NCBI GenBank assembly: GCA_010015655.1
Contig: ML976679.1
Location: 510,027 to 574,026 of the forward strand
Source of the DNA: Bimuria novae-zelandiae CBS 107.79
Taxonomy: Eukaryota > Ascomycota > Dothideomycetes > Pleosporales > Didymosphaeriaceae
DNA: 64,000 bases
Direction: 5' to 3'
In this document: piece after piece, positions 57,523-64,000 of the stretch
Layout: the number at the start of each line of letters is the position of its first letter
Position numbering within the stretch: the first letter of the stretch is position 1
Notes under the pieces: model-generated
What the model was told of the DNA's origin: nothing
Seen by the model: the letters and a program-made list of their open reading frames with translations, nothing else
Databases searched by the model: none
Position numbers and translations under genes: made by a program

Positions 57523-59393
57523 ACGTACTCCATATGCGAGCTGGACACATAAGCGAGCTGGACACTCTGTCAAGACCCCACCAAAAGCTCTACTCTACAC
57601 GATAGTACAGAACGTATAAAAATAGTTATTAGGAATTATAGTAGGCTAATTTATTTAGAATCTACTTTTATAGCTTACTTATAGGTGCATAAGTTGTGCC
57701 TAGGCTTACTATAGCGTCTATAGCGTTATTAAGTTAATTTGCTTTTACTAGCGCGTACCTGCTTCTTTGCCTTCTTCTTATTACTACGCGCCTTAAAGTC
57801 CTTTATAGTAGCTAGCTATAGGCCTTTTTTAGCTATTAGAACTCCTTTACGCTGTACACGCTTTCTTTTATATAATTTATGTTACGTAGTAGCCTTATTA
57901 GTAGCTTTAAGCTTAGCGTTACGCTTAGTTATTAATATTAAAAAATACGCTATTAGCTTAGCGCCTTTTACTATCTTTTTAAAGGCTTTAACTATTAAAG
58001 TTAGGGAACTATCTAGGTACCTTTAAATCTTTTACTTTACTAGCGTTAATTACGACCCTAATTTTAGGGTATTTTTTAGTATTTATAACTACTACTTACT
58101 GTAATTTATAGTAACTAGTAGTAGAGTCCATAACCTAATATTAAGCTTTAATATTACTACTTTTAGGTTAAGGGAAACTAGGCTAGCGCTTTAAAAGCTT
58201 TCCTTAATATTACTTTTAGTAATTAAAGCTTTAAAAGCCGTAATAAAGTAAGGTAAAAACTTAATTTTAGTAATATAGTTAATATAGCTACGTATTAGAT
58301 CCTTAGCTTAGCGCCTGTACGCCTTTTTTAGTGGCGCAAAATAGCCTATATCAAGTGGCTGTAGGAGGTGCGACGAATGTGGGGGTATATACAAAGTAAT
58401 AATCTTGTTATTCTTATAGTATTACTAGAATTTAAGCAAGTTATAGCTTTTATAACTATTAATAATAAGTAAACGTACTACACTAATAATATACTTTTTT
58501 ATATACTTATTAAAGTGCTTTAGCCACTATAAACTAAGCTTATTTATTATTTAGCTATTCTTAGAAACTCTAATAACCTAATCGTGTGGTAGATCCTACT
58601 CTTTATACTAAGCGGAGAGGTAGTGCTTGCTTTAGAAGATAATAAAAGGTAGGAGCGCCTACCCTATTACGCTAATATCTTAGATAACTATAGTCTACTT
58701 CTAGTTGCCTTACTGCACGCTCTTTAGCCTGCCTTAACGCTTAAAGCCTATAACTACTACTCTAATTATTATTATGCCTATTATAAAGTTTAACTTATTA
58801 AAATTATAAGTGTCTTTGTTAAGGATGCTATGCTTGGCCTTTATATTCTCTATAAGCTAGAACTAGTCTTATATAACTACAGGATCCTTACAGAGGGCTC
58901 TCTTATAGTCGTACTTTTAATTAAACTTAACTTAAAGCTCTAACTAGCGCTTAATAAAGTTTATAGCCTAGAGTTAGCCTATAGGTTTACTATGCTGCTT
59001 AGCTAGCAGAGAATTAGCTATATCCTTTATAGTAGTAAGCTAGGGTAGAAATCCTCGCTTATCTAGCTTAAGTATATACTAAATAATTACCTCCTTTTTT
59101 ATCTTAAGTAGATTTATTAAGTTAGGCGTATAATTATATTAAAAAATAGTTCTAGCGCGTCGCGTGCTTAATATACTTTAAGAGACGTTATAGATAGCTA
59201 TAGCGCGTTAGAGAGATAGATTTACGTTTTATTTAAGAGCTTAAAGTATAAGCTATATTTACGCTTCTTTTATATCTAGTATAGTTTATTATTATTAAGA
59301 CATCGTGGGTTATAGTAAATCACTATAGATTTTGGTGGGGTCTTGGCAGAGTGTCCAGCTCGCTTATGTGTCCAGCTTGCATATGGAGTACGT
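57523..59393 (-). mobile_element. Fot1/pogo-type DNA transposon with 64-bp TIRs
   Basis: Inverted repeats 57523-57586 and 59330-59393 match at 62 of 64 positions, both differences being transitions. They begin ACGTACTCCATATGC and hold two copies of GCGAGCTGGACAC spaced 17 bp. TA flanks both ends (57521-57522, 59394-59395). Length is 1871 bp. The repeats are largely unmutated while the interior is heavily RIP-degraded. It interrupts the Gypsy-3 pol frame between RNase H and integrase. Confidence 0.92.
57700..59280 (-). pseudogene. Fot1/pogo-type transposase, heavily RIP-mutated
   Basis: The minus-strand frame shows the DDE_1 superfamily end signature LYIPPHSSHLLQPLDIGYFA followed by PLKKAYRR (about 58320-58400), the third Asp being that of QPLD. 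Upstream, TYNFNKLNFIIG (about 58790) corresponds to the 'Y-N-x-D-E-x-G-F' first-Asp motif with Asn in place of Asp. The second-Asp motif (D-G-H-x-S-H) has decayed. N-terminal helix-turn-helix and CENP-B-type domains should lie at 58950-59270. Internal stops are frequent. Limits are approximate. Confidence 0.8.
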
Positions 59394-59395
59394 TA

Positions 59396-59697
59396 TAAGG
59401 TGCTAATAAATATAGTTATATAAAAGTAGAGGTACTCCTTTTATAGGTAGGTCTAGTATCTATCTTATGTTAGTATTATATTTCTTAGTCTAAAGAAAGT
59501 AGGAGTATGTAACTTACTAGCTTTATTAATTTTTAAAATAATTTAGTAAATAAGTACTACTCTCCTTATAGTTCTTCTTAGTATACTTTATTTTATTAAA
59601 CTTTTTAGCATTCTAGTGTAGTGCTAAGGCAGATAATTCTTATTAATAAAAAGCTATATTTAGTTTTTTAGTTTTTTACTTTACTTACTATCCTTAT
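59396..59697. other. AT-rich segment between two pogo-like elements
   Basis: Two minus-strand readings compete. One continues the Gypsy-3 RNase H tail; the other continues the frame at 61814-64000 (NKDSK-x-SKKLKN, HYTRMLKSLIK). Neither is decisive. No LTR or TIR was found inside. Confidence 0.35.
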
Positions 59698-59699
59698 TA

Positions 59700-61811
59700 A
59701 CGTGTCCGTGCGCGTGCCGAGCCACTTCGCGTGACGAGCCACCCAACACCATAACAGCTCATGCAAGAATGAGGCTGCAGAACCACCCACAAACAATATT
59801 ATTATAAGATTTTCTACTAGGGTAGTCAATCGATAGCTGCGATTAATTTGCACTACTTAAATCTATCTGGAAGCTTGACGTCGCGGCCGCTGCGTGTAGA
59901 TTTGCTCGGGGCAGCAGATGCGCCCTCTAAGGCCTCCCCAACATCTGTAGCATTAACAACACGTTTTGGACGCTTTCTGCTCTGTGCAGATGGCTGAGAA
60001 GCCTTTCTCTTACACCTTTAGGATATTTGTAGAGCTTTTTCTGCGTCGCGGGCAGACTTCTGGGCAGCGCGCTAAGCTGCCTTTTTAGCCCTCTCCTTCT
60101 CCTTCGCCTTCTTAGCTGCCTCTCGCGTATTACGCTTTTCCTGCTGCATTTTCTCCTTATATAGCTTAGCTGCCTTCTTTAGCTCTACTATTTTTACTTT
60201 TTAAAGCTGCTGCTGCTTATCCTCTTATTCCTTAATAAATTAATAAACACGTGCCTCCCTCACCTTCCTTAGTAACTATAAGATAGCCCTACTCTAATAC
60301 TCCTAGCGCTATTAAAGATCTAGAGTCTTGCCCTTCTTTCTACGCTTCTCCTTAATAAATAGTACCTGCTTAATCCCATCTATCTCATGCTTAAGTAGCT
60401 CATTTTAGACAGATAGGTAGTGGAGCGATTAACGAAGCTTCTTTGTATCTTAACTACCCTGATCCTTTACTGCTAATCGTACAAGCCTATCTATCTTTCT
60501 CTAGTCATGATCGCTAAGCCCTAATAAGGAGTTATCGCCTGATTCTTGATCCTGGGCGAACCTATCTAGGATAGGATTAGGATCAGGTGGCGATATGCCT
60601 GTGGCTCTAAAAGAGCTAAGGATAGTTAATTCCTTAAAGGAGGCCTTCCACGCATTCTAGAATAAGGGGAAGAAGTCGTCTTTAGTGATAGAAGCTAGGC
60701 CTTAGCTTCTATAAAGGTATCGTGATAGCTCTACTAAGTATGCTATTAATAGAGGCTTAAACATCGTAACGTTAAGTAGCTAAAGCGTATAAGTTAAGTA
60801 AAGAGGCAGGACAGTAAGCAGGATCCTATACTTATTATAATAGTTAATAAAGTCTATAGTAACATGAGATCCGTGGCCGTCTATAATTAAAAGATAATAT
60901 AATTGTCGAGTCTTCTCTTTTATACAGCGATCGAACACCTGCTCAAGCCAGGCAAGCCCGATATCGTTGTTCGTCTAGCTAGAGGATAATAAGGTAATAA
61001 AGACTTCATGTTCTCCTGCCTTAATATCCTCTACCCAGCTTGATTGGATGCCCTTGTTGGCGGCCTCATAAATAAGGCTTGGCGGCAGAGCTGATCCATC
61101 AGCGCAGATACATGCCAGGAGCGTAATCCATGCGCGATTGCCATCTTAGAGTGATGCCCTAACCTCCTTCTTCTCCCACATTCGTCTGCTGAATATTCTC
61201 TTTGATCTACTAACAATACTAATCAGGACGCCTTTTTCATCCATATTATAGATATGACGAGGATCTATGCGATATTCATCTATCTTACTATGTAGAAGGT
61301 TGAAATAGAGGCGATATTTATCCACTAAATCAGCTTTGTGGCGATTGTTGTCCATCCCGACGGTCCATTAGGAGATGAGATGAATGCTGTGTCGGTTGAT
61401 AAAGCGGGTAACCTAGCTCTCGCTGACTGGCTCCTTTGCTATCGTAGAGGCAAAATTCTGTATCATCTCTCTAGTAGGAGGTGTATGTCTCTTTGTGAGT
61501 CCTTCGATATATCGTACAAGCTCCTGCTCTTGTTGTGGTGTAAGTTTCTGCTGGTTGATATTCTTGGCTTCATTTGGGGCCTGAACGCGCTTGTGTCTTC
61601 GGGACAACGTAGTCCGATCTACACCATAGGTAGCCGCTATTTTTCTATATGAAAATTTTTCTCCTGGATCCAAAGATTGAATAGCTTCAATCGCATCTTC
61701 AATTGCCCCCATATTGGTGGAGTTACGACGCGTCAAAGTTAGTGAGTCATTCAGTCTTTAGGTGTTGGGTGGCTCGTTACGCGAAGTGGCTCGGCACGCG
61801 CACAGACACGT
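59700..61811 (-). mobile_element. Pogo-like DNA transposon, moderately mutated, 51-bp TIRs
   Basis: Inverted repeats 59700-59750 and 61761-61811 match at 49 of 51 positions (start ACGTGTCCGTGCGCG; both differences are transitions). TA flanks both ends (59698-59699, 61812-61813). Length is 2112 bp. Composition is much closer to normal than in the neighbouring Fot1-like element, so it has undergone less RIP. Confidence 0.93.
59826..61736 (-). pseudogene. Pogo-like transposase (psq HTH, CENP-B-type, DDE_1)
   Basis: The frame from the ATG at 61736 to the TGA at 59828-59826 is an exact multiple of three (637 codons). The first 107 codons are open: a Psq-type helix-turn-helix (IEDAIEAIQSLDPGEKFSYR, then KIAATYGVDRTTLSRR) followed by the start of a CENP-B-type domain (LTPQQEQELVRYIEGLTKR). 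The DDE_1 core has HIYNMDEKGVLIS (first Asp), YLLIIDGHGSHVTIDF (second Asp) and a degraded third-Asp region (V-L-P-L-Y-L-T-Y-T). A lysine-rich coiled tail follows (KEKMQQEKRNTREAAKKAKE) and a basic end with KRKASQPSAQSRKRPKRV, a likely nuclear localisation signal. About fifteen TAG/TAA codons interrupt it, so it is inactive. Confidence 0.92.
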
Positions 61812-62078
61812 TACTAGACGTTTTGTTGTCTGTAAGGTTAGGGTCTAACGTGACACTACTATTAGTATTAGACTCGGCATATTCGCTCTCGTTAGAGGAA
61901 TCGTTAATAGGTAGATGGCGTCGCATGTTACGTCGATGTGGGTAGAGCTCGGCGGAGTGCTTGGACGTATTAGATGACGGGTAGGGCAGCTAGTTAAATA
62001 GATAGGCGAAAAATAGGAGGCGGCCCTTGTTGGTGGTTCTGTGAAGGGCGAGAAAACGCTTTAAGTACGCCGCTAATA

Positions 62079-63858
62079 CAATGGGTGGAAAAAAGTGGAC
62101 TATCGCTCACGTGAACTGCCAAGGCGCTAGTTATCTTATCAATAAGGGCACTTGGTCCGTGCCTTAGCTCCAAACTGAACACCAGGACTCTATCACCACC
62201 TCGTATATAGCGATTTTTTTCGCCAACAACACCCATTATGCCACCTCAACGCACTAGCGGCCGCCCGAACGACTCTCGCAACCTTACAGAGGCTCAGAAA
62301 GGTGCTATCGTAGCCCTACGCAAGCTCTCGAACACTGAATACGCCTATATCGCTGGCGCGATGGGTTTAAGCATCTCAACACTACAGAAAGTCTTTAAGA
62401 AGGTTGAAAAGGCTTGTGCGGAGGCCTCGCTTGACCCATCGCTTAATAATTTGCTAGCTATAGTCCATGCTACCTATATTAGTCCCCCTAGAGCTAAACC
62501 TAAGGTACGCAACGGCAGCAAGCTTAGTACTTAAATATATAACGCTATTATATAATTTAGCACTTATAATATTAAAGAATTAACCCGCTACGTCCTCCAA
62601 GAGGTCGGGATTACAGTAAGCCGTCCTACACTAGTCAAAATTGCTCACGAGCACCGCGATCACGACCATACCTACGCTATTATACGAGGTGTACGCCCAA
62701 AGAAGCCTGAGCTTAACGACGATAATATACGCAACCGAGAGCGCTACGTTGCCTAGATCCTTACTACACACAAGCGCTTTGCTTCTAAGCTTATATTTAT
62801 TTGCTACGACGAAACTAGCAAATTAATTAGAGGCAGGAATCTTCGCGGAGATAAGTAGTACGTTTAAAGGGCACGTAGCGCTCTAGCTAATAAATACGCC
62901 CTCCTGTATTGCCTACCCTCTTTCAGCCTTATAATCTACGCTGCTACGTCTACTAATACTACTATTTATAGTCTAAAACGCCTATATTTAGTATAGGTGG
63001 CAGAGAAGGAGGAAGATCGCAAGGAGACACTTAAGCGCGTACGTAAAGCTAATAAGAGGGCTCGCAAATTAATTAATAATAAAAGGGCCTGTATAGACGT
63101 TGCTAGCACCTAGGAGGAGCGCGCTCTTAGTAAGATTAATTATAATATCCTTTACTATAATAAGGCTACTAAGGCTACTAATTAAGCTACTAGCAAGAAG
63201 GGAGGAGCCCTCTAGGCTAGTTATAAAAACCCTGTTACTCTTAATAAGTTCTTTAAATACGAGGACTTTGTATATAAAAGTAGGAAGGGCATAAACAGGA
63301 TCTGGTACGCTAAACGGGTGCTTAAGGACGTTGTTTTTCCCTACTATAAAGCTATACGCGCTAATAACCCTTATGCTTAGGTATTCTTAGTATAAGATAA
63401 CGTCTACCTCTATAGCCTAGGGCTCTAATATTACGCACCTAAAATTAAAGAAAAGGACATACGCTTTACTCCGCACTCTCTTAACTTACCCAATCTACAC
63501 CTAATTAAGCGCTGTTTTAGCAGGCTTAAGGGTTTCTTAGAGGACTATAAAGTAAAGAGCGCGTTAAAATAAGCTAAAAATAATGCAGTAGCATTCGTAC
63601 AATCTGTTTAGCAGGAAGATAAGACGATAAGGCAATATATAGCTTATTAACTCTATCCTAATCACTTTCGTGATATGGCTAAAGCTTGTGAAAAAGCTAA
63701 TTATAATAACAACTTTACGACATAATTTAAATACCTTTACATCTAGTATATTGCTGCTTAAAAGCTACTTTGATGGTAAATTCACGATGTAGCTGAAATT
63801 TTCGGTGTTCAGCCAAGGAATTTCACGTGAGCGATAGTCCACTTTTTTCCACCCATTG
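62079..63858 (+). mobile_element. Tc1/mariner-type DNA transposon with perfect 37-bp TIRs
   Basis: Inverted repeats 62079-62115 and 63822-63858 are identical over 37 bp (start CAATGGGTGGAAAAAAGTGG). TA flanks both ends (62077-62078, 63859-63860). Length is 1780 bp. Mutation is moderate in the first 300 bp of the gene and heavier beyond. Confidence 0.95.
62238..63725 (+). pseudogene. Tc1-like transposase, 496-codon frame with about fifteen stops
   Basis: The frame from the ATG at 62238 to the TAA at 63723-63725 keeps an exact multiple of three. The N terminus has a helix-turn-helix (EAQKGAIVALRKLSNTEYAY, then IAGAMGLSISTLQKVFK). The core shows IFICYDETSK for the first Asp, VFLV-x-DNVYLYSLGL for the second (one TAA between V and D), and NLPNLHLIKRCFSRLKGFLE at the third position. 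There the expected acidic residue of 'N-P-I-E' is now Lys, a G-to-A change. A long Lys/Arg-rich insert (EDRKETLKRVRKANKRARKL) separates the first two motifs. All stops found are TAA or TAG. Confidence 0.88.
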
Positions 63859-64000
63859 TAAGGTGGCCTCGGCTTGGGTCAGCATGCTGCTAGTGTTAAG
63901 AATGGCGAGTGGTGTCGAGAGCTGTGCCCCGCGCTCGCGTTCCTGGCGGTAGGGGTGCCGCAATCCGCCGCTTGGACGACAGCCTGGATGAGAGTGCCAT

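Larger units (their letters stand above)
55450..59697 (-). mobile_element. Gypsy-3, second copy, fragmentary
   Basis: 56040-57520 aligns with 9727-10116 in the part both share and continues it into the integrase core and chromodomain. It is interrupted by a Fot1-like element (57523-59393). The region right of that insertion (59396-59697) may be the RNase H/integrase linker. No gag, RT or LTR was recognised, so the copy is incomplete. Confidence 0.65.
61814..64000 (-). pseudogene. Minus-strand reading frame split by two DNA transposons, product unknown
   Basis: Removing the Tc1-like element (62079-63858) and one TA joins 64000-63861 to 62076-61814 in one minus-strand frame. It reads a basic start (RHPYRQERERGAQLSTPL), MLTQAEATLAAYLKRFLAL, then one TAG, RRNMRRHLPINDSSNESEYA and LDPNLTDNKTSS. 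The frame is open at the window edge and ends, or continues into 59697, at the pogo-like element. I recognise no domain; a retrotransposon gag is possible. Other frames in the rightmost 140 bp are also open, so the assignment there is uncertain. Confidence 0.4.

Noticed and set aside
57739..58026. A 95-codon hydrophobic plus-strand frame.
   Set aside because: It is antisense to the Fot1-like transposase and has no domain.
1..64000. CRISPR array, bacterial operon or prophage.
   Set aside because: Spliceosomal introns, RIP signature and fungal element families place the window in a fungal nuclear genome; the only tandem array is a minisatellite without spacers.

Overview
This window is a transposon-dense, AT-rich block from a filamentous ascomycete (Pezizomycotina). 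Three things support this. Split genes have short GT-AG introns of 44-76 bp, several with CTAAC-like branch sites. The repeats carry a heavy repeat-induced point mutation (RIP) signature: CpA and TpG are depleted, TpA is in excess, and broken frames are interrupted almost only by TAA and TAG. The element families are typical of fungi: chromodomain Ty3/gypsy, Ty1/copia, Fot1/pogo, Tc1-like and hAT. No rRNA gene, tRNA gene or CRISPR array was seen, although tRNA genes could not be searched for systematically.

Layout. 1-2878 is a RIP-degraded copia copy that runs off the left edge and truncates a lysine 2,3-aminomutase-like radical SAM gene (2878-3554, minus strand). 3555-7237 is a unique island with one intact split gene, a major facilitator transporter (5507-7237). 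7622-9288 is a Tc1-like element, followed by a short Ndc10/Crypton-like gene fragment (9541-9717).

9.72-46.85 kb is one nested retrotransposon stack, resolved here by matching target-site duplications. The shell is a minus-strand gypsy element (Gypsy-3, four separated segments). Into it were inserted (a) a gypsy element, Gypsy-1 outer (10117-28695), which holds a second Gypsy-1 copy (11415-22492), which holds a hAT element (18612-21979) and a solo LTR; (b) another gypsy, Gypsy-2 (29645-36996), holding a solo LTR in gag; and (c) a structurally complete copia element (37216-43356). The Gypsy-3 protease is further interrupted by an LTR-like insert (43971-44392).

46.85-48.63 kb holds an unidentified RIP-mutated plus-strand reading frame. 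48.63-52.04 kb is a second unique island, with a 68-bp minisatellite and a nearly intact four-exon rhodopsin-domain membrane protein gene (50405-51548) that carries two nonsense codons. 52038-55450 is a second copy of the left-edge copia family in inverted orientation. It is followed by a second Gypsy-3 copy split by a Fot1/pogo element (57523-59393), a less mutated pogo-like element (59700-61811) and a Tc1-like element (62079-63858). The last two interrupt one minus-strand reading frame that continues off the right edge.

The only gene that looks functional is the MFS transporter. The most unusual recurring signal is a convergent, opposite-strand reading frame between the end of pol and the 3' LTR. 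I see it in all three gypsy families, with a Cys-pair region visible or inferable in each.
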